DNA from: Manis javanica | Taxonomy: Eukaryota; Chordata; Mammalia; Pholidota; Manidae | NCBI RefSeq assembly: GCF_040802235.1 | Contig: NC_133169.1 | Span: forward strand, 44,833,034 to 44,897,033 | Direction of reading: 5' to 3' | Length of the DNA: 64,000 nucleotides | In this document: piece by piece, positions 46,775 to 58,439 of the stretch | Position numbering within the stretch: position 1 is the stretch's first letter | Layout: every line of letters starts with the position of its first letter | Notes under the pieces: model-generated | Database searches by the model: none | What the model was told of the DNA's origin: nothing | What the model saw: the letters and a program-made list of their open reading frames with translations, nothing else | Translations under genes and position numbers: made by a program

Positions 46775-49700
46775 ATGGCAATAAGTACATATCTCTCAAT
46801 AGTCACCCTAAATGTAAATGGACATAATGCACCAATCAAAAGACACAGAGTACTAGAATGGATAAAAAAGCAAGACCCATCTATATGCTGCTTATAAGAA
46901 ACTCACCTCAAACCCAAAGACGTGCACAGACTAAAAGTCAAGGGATGGAAAAAGATATTTCAGGCAAACAACAGTGAGAAGAAAGCAGGGGTTGCAGTAC
47001 TAATATCAGACAAAATAGACTTCAAAACAAAGAAAGTAACAAGAGATAAAGAAGGACACTACATAATGATAAAGGGCTCAGTCCAACAAGAGGATATAAC
47101 CATTCTAAATATATATGCACCCAACACAGGAGCACCAGCATTTGTGAAACAAATACTAACAGAACTAAAGAGGGAAATAGACTGCAATGCATTCATTTTA
47201 GGAGACTTCAACACACCACTCACCACAAAGGATAGATCCACCAGGCAGAAAATAAGTAAAGACACACAGGCACTGAACAACACACTAGAACAGATGGACC
47301 TAATAGACATCTATAGAACTCTACATCCAAAAGCAACAGGATATGCATTCTTCTCAAGTGCACATGGAACATTCTCCAGAATAGACCACATACTAGCTCA
47401 CAAAAAGAGCCTCAGTAAATTCCAAAATATTGAAATTCTACCAACCAATTTTTCAGACCACAAAGGTATAAAACTAGAAATAAATTCTACAAAGAAAACA
47501 AAAAAGGCTCACAAACATATGGAGGCTTAACAACATGCTTCTAAATAATCAATGTTTCAATGAACAAATCAAAATAGAGATCAAGGAATATATAGAAACA
47601 AATGACAACATCAACACAAAGCCCCAACTTCTGCGGGATGCAGCAAAAGCAGTCTTAAGAGGAAAGTATATAGTGATCCAGGCACATCTGAAGAAGGAGG
47701 AACAATCCCAAATGAATAGTCTAAAATCACAAGTATCAAAACTGGAAAAAGAAGAACAAATGTTGCCTAAAGTCAGCAGAAGGAGGGACATAATAAAGAC
47801 CAGAGAAGAAATAAACAAAATTGAGAAGAATAAAACAATAGCAAAAATCAATAAAACCACGAGCTGGTTCTTTGAGAAAATAAACAAAATAGATAAGCCT
47901 CTAAACAAACTTAATAATATCAACAGCATCATAAATGAGAACGGAATAATCATGACAGACTCCACAGAAATACAAAGAATTATTAAAGACTACTAAGAAA
48001 ACCTATATGCCAACAAGCTGGAAAACCTAGAAGAAATGCACAACTTCCTAGAAAAATACAACCTCCCAAGACTGACTAAGGAAGAAACACAAAAGTTAAA
48101 CAAACCAATTACGAGCAAAGAAATTGAAACGGTAATCAAAAAACTACCCAACAACAAAAGCCCAGGACCGGACGGAATAACCTCGGAATTTTATCAGACA
48201 CACAGAGAAGACATAATACCCATTCTCCTTAAAGTGTTCCAAAAAAATAGAAGAGGAGGGTATGCTCCCAAACTCATTCTATGAAGCCAACATCACCCTA
48301 ATACCAAAACCAGGCAAAGAACCCACCAAAAAAGAAAATTACAGACCAATATCCCTGATGAATGTAGATGCAAAAATACTCAATAAAATATTAGCAAACA
48401 GAATTCAACAGTATATCAAAAGGATCATACACCATGACCAGGTGGGGTTCATCCCAGGGATGCAAGGATGATACAACATTCGAAAATCCGTCAACATCAT
48501 CCACCACATCAACAAAAAGAAAGACAAAAACCACATGATCATCTCCATAGATGCTGAAAAAGCATTTGACAAAATTCAACATCCATTCATGATAAAAACT
48601 CTCAGCAAAATGGGAATAGAGGGCATGTACCTCAACATAATAAAGGCCATATATGATAAACCCACAAACAGCATTATACTGAACAGTGAGAAGCTGAAAG
48701 CATTTCCTCTGAGATCGGGAACCAGACAGGGATGCCCATTCTCCCCACTGTTATTTATCATAGTACTGGAGGTCCTAGTCACGGCAATCAGACAAAACAA
48801 AGAAATACAAGGATTCCAGATTGGTAAAGAAGTTAAACTGTCACTATTTGCAGATGATATGATACTGTACATGAAAAACCCTAAAGACTCCACTCCAAAA
48901 CTATTGGAACTGATATTGGAATACAGCAAAGTTGCAGGATACAAAATTAACACACAGAAATCTGTAGCATTCCTATACACTAACAATGAACCAACAGAAA
49001 GAGAAATCTGGAAAACAATTCCATTCACAATTGCATCAAAAAGAATAAAATACCTAGGAATAAACATAACCAAAGAAGTGAAAGACCTATACCCTGAAAA
49101 CTACAAGTACCTCTTAAGAGAAATTGGAGGGGACACTAACAAATGGAAACTCATCCCATGCTCTTGGCTAGGAAGAATTAATATTGTCAAAATGGCCATC
49201 CTGCCTAAAGCAATATACAGATGTGATACAATCCCTATCAAATTACCAGCAACATTGTTCAATGAACTAGAAAAAATAATTCAAAAATTCATATGGAAAC
49301 ACCAAAGACGCCGAATAGCCAAAGCAATCCTGAAAAAGAAGAATAAAGTAGGGGGGATCTCATTCCCCAACTTCAAGCTCTACTACAAAGCCATAGTAAT
49401 CAAGACAATTTGGTACTGGCACAAGAACAGAGCCACAGACCAGTGGAACAGATTAGAGGCTCCAGAAATTAATCCAAACATATATGGTCAATTAATATTT
49501 GATAAAGGAGCCATGGACATACAATGGCAAAATGACAGTCTCTTCAACAGACAGTGCTGGCAAACTGGACAGCTACATGTAGGAGAATGAAACTGGACCA
49601 TTGTCTCACCCCATATACAAAGGTAAACTCAAAATGGATCAAAGACCTGAATGTAAGTCATGAAACCATTAAACTCTTGGAAAAAAACATAGGCAAAAAC

Positions 49701-50582
49701 CTCTTAGACATAAACATTAGTGACCTCTTCTTGAACATATCCCCCCGGGCAAGGAAAACAACAGCAAAAATGAGCAAGTGGGACTACATTAAGCTGAAAA
49801 GCTTCTGTACAGTGAAAGACACTGACACCATCAATAGAACAAAAAGGAACCCTACAGTATGGGAGAATATATTTGAAAATGACTGATCCGATACAGGCTT
49901 GATGTCCGTAATATATAAAGAGCTCAGACTCCTCAACAAACAAAAACCAAATAACCCAATTAAAAAATTGGCAGAGGAACTGAACAGACAGTTCTCTAGA
50001 AAAAAAATACAGATGGCCAAGAGACACATGAAAAGATGCTCCACATCGCAAATTATCAGAGAAATGCAAATTAAAACTACAATGAGGTATCACCTCACAC
50101 CAGTAAGGATGGCTGCCATCCAAAACACAAGCAACAACAAATGTTGACGAGGCTGTGGAGAAAGGGGAACCCTCCTACACTGCTGGTGAGAATCTAAATT
50201 AGTTCAACCATTGTGAAAAGCAGTATGGAGGTTCATCAAAATGCTCAAAAGAGTCCTACCATTTGACCCAGGAATTCCACTCTTAGGAATTTACCCTAAG
50301 AACACAGCAATCAAGTTTGAGAGAGACAGATGCACCCCTATGTTTATCGCAGCACTATTTACAATAGCCAAAAATTGGAAGCAACCTAAATGTCCATCAG
50401 TAGATGAATGGATAAAGAAGCTGTGGTACATATACACAATGGAATACTACTCAGCCATAAGAAGAGGGAAAATCCTACCATTTGCAGCAACATGGATGGA
50501 GCTGGAGGGTATCCTGCTCAGTGAAATAAGCCAAGTGGAGAAAGAGAAATACCAAATGATTTCACTCATCTGTGGAGTATAA
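46775..50582 (+). pseudogene. L1 ORF2 (endonuclease/reverse transcriptase), broken
   Basis: ORF2p nicks target DNA and reverse-transcribes L1 RNA. ATG 46775. The endonuclease domain has NIYAPNTG, GDFN (about 47203-47214) and SDHK (about 47455) intact, but TAA at 46895 precedes the catalytic ETH motif. The RT domain has IDAEKAFDK (about 48547) and the catalytic FADD (about 48850) within a 351-codon intact block (48535-49590). The C-terminal cysteine region runs to TAA 50580. Lesions seen: frameshift about 47520; TAA 47994; frameshift in the A7 run about 48242; TGA 48469; frameshift about 49570; TGA 49884; TGA 50145; and further stops at about 50187-50215. Most stops are single-base changes of Q or W codons, as expected from neutral decay. 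Confidence 0.9.
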
Positions 50583-50937
50583 GAACAAAGGAAAAACTGA
50601 AGAAACAAAACAGCAGTGGAATCACAGAACCCAAGAATGGACCAGCAGGAAGCAATGGGAAAGGGCCTGGCAAGGATGGGTGAGTAGGGAGGGATAAGGG
50701 TGGAGGATTAATAAGGGGGGTATTAAGATTAGCATGCATAGGGGGAGGTGGGAGAACGGGGAGGGCTGTACAACACAGAGAACACAAGTAGTGATTCTTC
50801 AACATTTTGCTATGCTGATGGATAGTGACTGTAAAGGGGTTTAGACAGGGGACCTGGTATAGTGGAGAGTCTAGTAAACATAATATTTTTCATGTAAGTG
50901 CAGATTAAAGATAAGAAAAAAAAAGAAAGAAAGAAAA

Positions 50938-51113
50938 GGGGGTTTACTCCCTGATAGGATAAAACTAACTGTAAATCAACGATTAAAGCATGCTTATATA
51001 TCCTTAATTTTGATCACTTAAAGGGTGTCTGATGATCGGCCATGGAGGCACTCTTTTCTAATAATATTCCTTTCTCTTAATAAAATTAAAAAAAATAAAA
51101 AAAACTAAAAAAA
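50938..51113 (+). mobile_element. Possible L1 3' transduction with second poly(A)
   Basis: After the L1 A-rich end (50914-50937) come about 145 bases not present at the ends of the other L1 copies here, then AATAAA (51079-51084) and an A-rich tail (51082-51113). This is the layout of readthrough past the weak L1 signal to a downstream one. It could instead be a subfamily-specific longer 3' end or unrelated flank. Confidence 0.4.
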
Positions 51114-51309
51114 GCAGTTCCTGTGTGCTGACCTCCAATGAGTTCTACACAGTGGTATAGAGGGCATGTCAAAGTGTGGGCAAAGGGTCTGTTTGTTTCT
51201 ATGCAGAAGATCAAGGCCTAGCTTGGTTACCCAGAAAATGAACTAAGATATGATATGAGGAGGAGCTTCCGGCATCAGCACTCTCTGGGGGACTTGTGCT
51301 GGGGGATGA

Positions 51310-51789
51310 TCATCAAAAAGCCTCCACAGGGATCCGGGCGATGCTGCGGTTGTGGCTGCGTCCATCCCACCATTTCCTGGACTTGCCACTGGAATGAGGA
51401 GGGAGATGTCTAGGCTGGCATGTGCATACAGTGAGACAACGAATTTGAGTGGATCTGTACTGTTGTAACTCAACCAGGAGTTGGGAGGGGTGCAAGTTGT
51501 AGCGCTCCAAAATCTTATGACTATAGACTATCTACGGTTAAAAGAACATATGGGATGTGAACAGATCCCAGAAATGGGTTGCTTTAATTTGTCTGATTTC
51601 TCTCAGACAGTTCAAGTAGAGTTGGACAATATCCATCATATTATAGACAAATTTTCACAAATGCCTAGGGTGCCTAACTGGTTTTCTTGGCTTCACTGGA
51701 GATGGCTGGTAATTATAGATTTGCTTAGTTTATGTCACCATATGCCTATTATGTTAATATGTGTGCGCAAGTTAGTTAGTAGTTTATAA
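51310..51789 (+). pseudogene. env: Retroviral env TM fragment, not gammaretrovirus type
   Basis: Plus-strand frame open from 51310 with one TAA at 51466-51468 and ending TAA 51787. It shows a fusion-peptide-like hydrophobic start, a glutamine-rich heptad stretch (LGGVQVVALQNLMTIDYLRL), two cysteines spaced as C-x7-C (GCEQIPEMGC), a second helix and a tryptophan-rich membrane-proximal region (NWFSWLHWRWL) before a hydrophobic end. The layout is that of a retroviral TM, but the CX6CC of gammaretroviruses is absent. 51117-51309 may be more of the same ERV. The fragment has no LTR attached and ends within five bases of the truncated OR. Confidence 0.6.
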
Positions 51790-51793
51790 CCTA

Positions 51794-52516
51794 CACATGT
51801 GGAGAAGGCTTTCTGCTTCCCTTCCACTGACTGGATCTTTAGGATGGTAGATATGATGTAAATGTAAGAGATGATGGTAGTTAGGAAGGCACTGATTGCC
51901 AAGATACTTCCTACAATGAAAACGAGCATTTCTGCCATGTACGTGGATGAGCAGGAGAGGGCCACCACTGGGGGGATGTCACAGTAGTACTGGTTAACCC
52001 GATTGGACTTGCAGAAGGACAGTCGGAAGGTGGACACAGTGTGGAGGAGGGAATTGAGAAATCCTGTTGCCCAGGTCCCAGATGCTAGCTGTGCACAGTG
52101 ACCCTTTGTCATGATGAAGGTGTAACAGAGGGGGAAGCAGATGGCCACGTACCGGTCATAAGCCATGATAGCGAGAAGGAAGACTTCAGTCCCCGTCAGG
52201 GCCACCAGGAAATAAAGCTGCAAAGCAGAGCCCAGAAGGGAAATGCTGTTATTCCCAGTCAAGAGGTTGTCCAGCATCTTGGGGACGGTAGCTGATGGGC
52301 AGAATATGTCTAAGAGGGACAGATTGGCCAGAAATAATACATGGGTGTGCGCAGCTTCTTCTCTGTACCGATGGCCAAGAGAATGGCCCCGTTTCCCACC
52401 AAGATGACCTGGTAGGTGATGGCAAAGACCACAAACAGAGGATAGCGAACCTCGGGGAGGTCAGAGAGCCCCATGAGGATAAAGTGAGTCACGGGGGTGA
52501 GATTGTAGCCGTCCAC
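51794..52516 (-). pseudogene. Olfactory receptor, right-arm copy, 3'-truncated and frameshifted
   Basis: Inverted duplicate of the 33138-34049 receptor. The ancestral start is GTG (52516-52514), followed by DGYNLT with the glycosylation site kept. A one-base deletion at about 52335, inside YYFLANLS of TM2, shifts the frame. Downstream the true frame is open (51794-52277 and above): MAYDRYVAI with intact DRY, the complete TM4 (GTWATGF), SFCKSNRVNQYYCDIPP and KAFSTC. Homology stops at 51794 within TM6, so TM6-TM7 and the C-terminus are missing. In TM3 and TM4 this copy keeps residues the left copy has lost, which suggests the two decayed independently. PLHY reads PLCY. Confidence 0.9.
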
Positions 52517-52539
52517 CCCCTCTCTCCACAGGGGTCTCT

Positions 52540-52565
52540 CTGGAAGGAAGGAAGCCAACAAGCAC
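52540..52565 (-). promoter_or_regulatory. Splice acceptor before the right-arm OR
   Basis: Minus strand: a pyrimidine tract (ggcttccttccttccag) ending CAG at 52542-52540, at the same distance from the start position as in the left arm. The tract changed only by pyrimidine-for-pyrimidine and a few other substitutions. Confidence 0.55.
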
Positions 52566-55500
52566 AGGTTAGAGAAAAAAACAAGGGAACTATTTATTAG
52601 AAATTTGAAAAACACTGTGTGTGGTTGGTGATGAATATGTTAGCCTTATTTAATTAAAGATTCCAATTATTACAACTGTTGTTAAAATCATCTTCTGATT
52701 TCATGCTGTTTCTTTCAATATTCATCTTCAGATCCTCTCACTAAGGAAGCCCTCTGAGACCCTGAGGAGACATTTAACAATTCACCTTCTCAGTAAAAAT
52801 CGTTGTGGACCTTTCCCAAGTGTTTGGGATTTCACAATTCAGTGAGAGTTACCTGTGTTTTCTTCACACCTACTTGGTCATTTACTTATTTTGCTTTGTA
52901 GTATCTCAGTGTGTATAATTTTATGCACTATCTCAATTCTAAGCACCTCTAAGGCAGAAGCTATGTATTTTCCAAGGTATATATATTTTTTGCAATATAC
53001 TTTTTATACAATATTATGTTCATATTAGATGTATAACAAAGTGAGTCAATAATTACACAAATGCAAGGTGCTTGCCGGAGTAAATGTAGATCCCCCTGTT
53101 GCCCCAATATTACTATATTATTGGTCATATTTTCTATGTTGCACTTCCATTCCTATAGATAATTCATTTTATAATTTGAGGTTTGTAACTTTGTATCCCC
53201 TTCACCTTTTTCAGTCCTCCTCCTACCCCCTGATTTCACTTATATGTACCACAAAAAGGCCACAAACAATAATAAATAAATACTGGTATATATTTTAATA
53301 GCTGGTAGCAAAGAGCAGACATATAAAAAAGAAAAATTACCAAAAATTTTTGTGTGGAAAATAATGAATAGTGTGTCTCCAGCTTACACAAATGTATTGG
53401 TGAGAATAAATATGGCAATGCTTTTATAAATTAGAATCCTATTCATTGAAGTATGAATTTTAACATGTCCAGAATGACTGTATTTTTTAAAAATTTTAAT
53501 TATCTTATAAAACGTAAACTAAGAAAACAAATAGACTCGTAAACACAGAGAACAGACTGCTGCTTACCACTGGCGATGCAGATGTAAATATGTGTAGGAC
53601 GAGACGTACAAACTTTTAATATTAAGATAATTTAATCAGAGAGATGGAGGCATGGCACAGGCAGTAGAGTTCACAATACTGTCATATAATTCCGTGGGGA
53701 CACAGGAGCTGTGCTCACCGTGGTGAACATTTGGTCATGGGTACAATTTTTGGGTCACTTGGGTGTTCCTGTGAAACCAACATAATATTGAATCTCAACA
53801 ATATTTCTTTAAAAAATTAAATTAAGAAATCAAATAAAACTAGGTCAGTAGTGTCTAAATGTGAGTGAAACTAGGAACAAATATATTCACATGATATTCA
53901 AATCCCATTGTCCTTAAAACAAATGTCATCATACGTGTAATTATTCAAGGGTATATGAAGGTACAAAATTTTAAATGATTGAAGCCCTTGTTCTTAGTAA
54001 GACAATTTAATTTTTGAATTGCATTTGTACTTACAATAATTTTAACTGAAGGTCTAAGAATCATTACTTCTATATATGCTTCTGTCACTTTGAAAACTGT
54101 ATTTTTTAAATACCACATGTGCATGATAGAGAAACAGTAAGATGATTATAAAATAAAATATAAACATTTTCAGTGGTTCAACCTCCATACTTATTTTATC
54201 TACTGGAAATTATTAACAATATATTTGGTAAGATTAAATGTATAATATAAATGATACAAATTATCTGGAAATATTTATTCATACAGATGTATCAAATTAT
54301 TATCAATCATGTTTTTTGTAATGCAGAATTTCTTTATATCCTTCCTTCTTTTCTTTTCCTTTCTATTCTTTCTTGGTATCTTCCCTTCTCACAGCCTTTC
54401 TGCCAGCCTGTCTGTCTGTCTTTTGAAAACTGCAGAAATTATTCTGGATGTCTATCTTTTAAAAAATTTTACTATTTCTTATATATTACATAAAACTAAT
54501 AAAATCATGAATAGCTACCTGAGGGCTACTGCTTCTTAGCCTTACTTAGTTAAAATATAGTTAGTGTACACTTTATATTGTTTTCAGTATACAACATAGT
54601 GATCTGACAATGCTAACCTTTGCTATACCTTTGCTATATACTTTTTTTTCCACCATGAAAAATGTAGATACTATTTGTAGATAATATACAAGTATTCCAC
54701 AATACCATTTATTATATTTCATATACTTTACTCTCATCCCATGGCTAATTTATTTTATAATTGGAAGCCTGCATCTCTGTCTCTCCTTGACTCACTCTGA
54801 CCACACTCCCATCCCTCTTCCCCATGCAATATTTAATAAGAATCTCTGATGTTATTGTGGGATGATTTTACTCTTCCTTCACATAGCCAAGATCTGTACC
54901 TTGCTTCCGAGAAAAATAAAAAGAAAAAAAAAATGAAAAAAAATTTTCATATTAAAGTCATGAAATTTAGGAAAGAAAATGGTTATACTAACAACAATGT
55001 ACTTGGATATAATTATTCAATCAGTGGGTGTTCAGTGAGTGAATTAGAAAGTGTGAAACAAAAAACATCGACCCTGTCAGTTCACAAAGATCAAGGCTCT
55101 ACAGAAGCACAATTTCAGTTTTCTACATCTTTATATATTCAGTTTAAGAAATTGTTGTAGTAAATTTATGAAATTTTAAAAGATACTATTACAAGAAAAT
55201 TAATGTCTTGAGGCATTAAATATTAAATTTCGCCAAGATTAGCTCTCTCATGGATACTATCCAGAGAACAGCTTTCTTAATTATATACCTTACCCCTTTG
55301 CCTGCGTTTAAAATGAAATGCACCTCATCTGAAGCTCTGTTCTTTTATCAAATGTTTACTTCTGGGATTCGCTATATGGAGAAAAAGTTAATTAGTTAAT
55401 CAAGCAAAAATAATCTCTGATAAATCTTGAATTTTTTAAGATAGTTAAAATATTATCATTTCTTTAGTATAGTAATATGAAATAAAATTACATTAAAAAT

Positions 55501-57735
55501 TATGCACAGGAAGGTGTTTCTTATTAAGGCTCTATTGATAAAGAAGAAATGCATATCCTTCCTCTTTAACCCAGTGGATTGATAAGTAATCATTTAAAAC
55601 AGTCAAAAATGTCCTAAATTTCATCACTCTTCCTGTTTCGTTGAATCCTTACCGCCTGTTAGGTCTCATGGACCAATATTTTAGGGGACACACATTTAGG
55701 TCTTCGGGTCAGAGAATCCATTTGATACAGGAGAACTTCACAGCCAGAGGATCTGGATACACACTTGCTTGCATGTGGATGTACAATTTCTAGGGCTGAA
55801 ATTAAACAATTATAAGCATTTATTTACACACACACTCTGTAATAGTAGAAATTCCACAACCTTTATCTTCCCTCTTTAGTATTAAATTTTAACTAATTTA
55901 TCTAAGTTATACATGTTAATACCATACTAACATGTTGACCAATATCAAATTATTGATTTTAGCTTAAAAAGTGCAGAATTTACTTTACACTTTCATTGCC
56001 TTTTCAGAGAGCTCATTCCCAATAAAAACATTCAACCAAGGGAAAGTAAAATAATCTGCCTAAAGGAAAAGAGGAACCAAAACTAAAGCAAACTCCTCAC
56101 CCACATACAGTGTGAATATTGCAACTTATTTTATAGTTTATAGTACCCATGTTTTTCTTAGAAAAAAACAATAATAAGCACTTACTTATTTTATACTTAT
56201 TCAATTTAATTTAAGTTGAAAGAAAGCTAAATTACAGAAGAGTAAAATTTTGTTTGTTGTAACTGTCTAGGTAAAATTTAACAAAGGATATTCAAGAATT
56301 GAATTGCAAGATAAAAGTAAATAGTAAAATAATGTTATGACATTTTTTTCTGTAATCAGCTAAATCATTCTTTCAAAATAAAATTATACCATCCATTTGT
56401 AAAAATTTGTATTTGTCATGCTAGACAAGTAAACTTTAACACAACCTTTACTCATTATTATATATCTTTATATCATTAGGACTATCCAAATGGAGTTTTG
56501 CTACAACACTTCAGGTCAAATTGAGAGCAACTTCAAACTTATTTCAAACTGTAAAATATAATAATTAAGTTGTTTTCTATCAGAATAATGATTTATTATA
56601 AAACTAGTTTATATTCGCTTAAAAATACACGTGTGCAGATGATACAATGTATGTGTGCATTTAGTAAGTTCGGGCGAAGGGAGTATCAATGTCCTATGGC
56701 ACAATGGTGTATTATGCCATTCCAATTTTTCTATAACTGTGTAACTATTCAAGATAAAACATTAGGAAGAAATAAACATGAACATAAAAATTACACTGTT
56801 AAAAATATGTTTCACAATCCAGCCCCTTGCCTGCATTCCTATTCTATCTCCCTGTGATTGTAAAATTCTAAACTTTACCCTGTATTTTCATATGGAAACA
56901 TGCTATTTCCATTTACCCCAAGTAATTCAGCTACATGGGCATCCTATGTTAACCATTTTTCTTTTATTTTAAATTTCTCTACTGATACATTAGAAGATTT
57001 GTAGTCTTTTTTATGTTTTTACATGGTTTCTACTGTACTTTATGAAATAGATTTTAATTTCAATTGCTTTTTCTGTTACCTTCACCTTTTACAACTTCAG
57101 ACGATAGAAATGGGTACCCTATTATAATCAGGAACTGCCTATATATTTTCTCTGCTATCCTCTCAAATCCTCTTTCTCTCTCCTTTGTTGAAAGTTGCTT
57201 GACTAATGTATTCGTTGGAAACCATAACTTTGAATCAAAACACACCCATAAACAATGTGGCAAAATTAGAGGTTTTCTTTCACAGTAAAGAAATGGGTGA
57301 GATTCCACCATCAAACATGACCGGGCACCTGGGCTCCCATAGGTTTCTCCTCAGCATTCTAAGAACGTGGTTCTAATTCTCAGGAATCAAAGCAAGCCTG
57401 GCAGCTGCATCCATCCCTGCACCCATCCACTGTAACTCCAAACGTTTGCAATCAGTGGACGGCACCCCCAGTCGTTGCATCCGGGTCCTGGCACCTGCAA
57501 GGAGGGAAGGGCATGTGAGCTTCACTGAGACCCTTGGAAGAATGCTTTGTGGAACTCCTTTTTTTCTATTTAATCTATATTTGAAAAGGTTGTGTTATCT
57601 GGACACCTTCAGATGTCAAGGAGTCCTGGACATACGGTTTTCATTTGAGTCAAATCTTTGTAAAGCGACCAGCAGTGTCAAGACCTGCATATATTCTAAG
57701 TTCTTTCTCATATATTTATATTAAAAAATTAGCAT

Positions 57736-58435
57736 GCTCTCTATATACATACATATGCTTATACATATGTATTTAATTTTAAACTGCATATATTCATATC
57801 CAGGCAGAAGTATTTGATTAACCATCAGGCTTATGTAACACATTACAATCTCCTTTAGTCTGACTTTTCATTTGTTATTTTAGTAAATTATGAGCTGTCC
57901 ACTAATATTTATTCTCTTTTTAATGATGGGCTTATGGTTGGAGAAGTAGAATTATCTATGTAAACCTCATCAGCAAAAAAGACATCCAGAATAATGGGTA
58001 CAAGTTCCATTTTCTTGTACTTAGATGGTCAACCTTATAAAAAGTTCAAGTTGATGCAATATAGCAAATTTGATATGTGTATATTCCATGTCATAATAGT
58101 AAACAAGGTAGGAAATTGAACACTACATTCTTATTTGTAATATGTTAGTATTTGTATATTGTCAAAATAATTGCTTTTATGCATATATGATTTAACATTT
58201 CGTTCTTCATAAACAGTTCCTTATCTATGATTATATATTTAACTCTAAGTTTTTTGGACCTGTTTCTCTGAATTTCTCCCTCAATGAATGCAACATAAAA
58301 GTTGCAATTCTTGTTTAAGAAATAATAACAATTTTCACTATTAAAATAACTATTAAAATAAAAGTACATAAAAAGAGTATGGAAACATAAACTTACGGAT
58401 TTTCCTCGCTTCTTTCAATTATGTTTCCTTACTGT
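57736..58435. other. AT-rich stretch, nothing recognised
   Basis: Lies outside the right arm. No repeat family or credible frame identified. Confidence 0.3.
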
Positions 58436-58439
58436 TACA

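Larger units (their letters stand above)
44431..50937 (+). mobile_element. Full-length L1 retrotransposon, inactivated
   Basis: About 6.5 kb: a 5' region starting caggagccaagaaggcggcatgag with tandem ~135-bp units; ORF1 from 45696; a spacer; ORF2 from 46775; a 3' UTR with G-rich block (50640-50770); and an A-rich end at 50914-50937. All L1 parts are present in order, so this is an essentially complete insertion and the only one in the window with a 5' UTR. Both ORFs carry stops and frameshifts, so it cannot retrotranspose on its own. I could not find a convincing target-site duplication at either possible 3' end. Confidence 0.9.
51794..57735 (-). repeat. Inverted segmental duplication, right arm
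   Basis: Reverse-complement partner of 28255-33844. It contains the truncated OR, its upstream region with a conserved splice acceptor (52540-52565, minus strand), the shared L1 fragments (52975-53270 minus, 53640-53830 plus, 54540-54840 minus), the pyrimidine tract (54335-54425), and the outer part around 57446-57735. It is slightly longer than the left arm because of indels. There is no further gene; the open frame at 54849-55160 mirrors 30500-30748 only as shared non-coding sequence. Confidence 0.85.

Noticed and set aside
48535-49590. Active L1 reverse transcriptase
   Set aside because: This 351-codon block is intact with FADD, but ORF2 as a whole has many stops and frameshifts on both sides.
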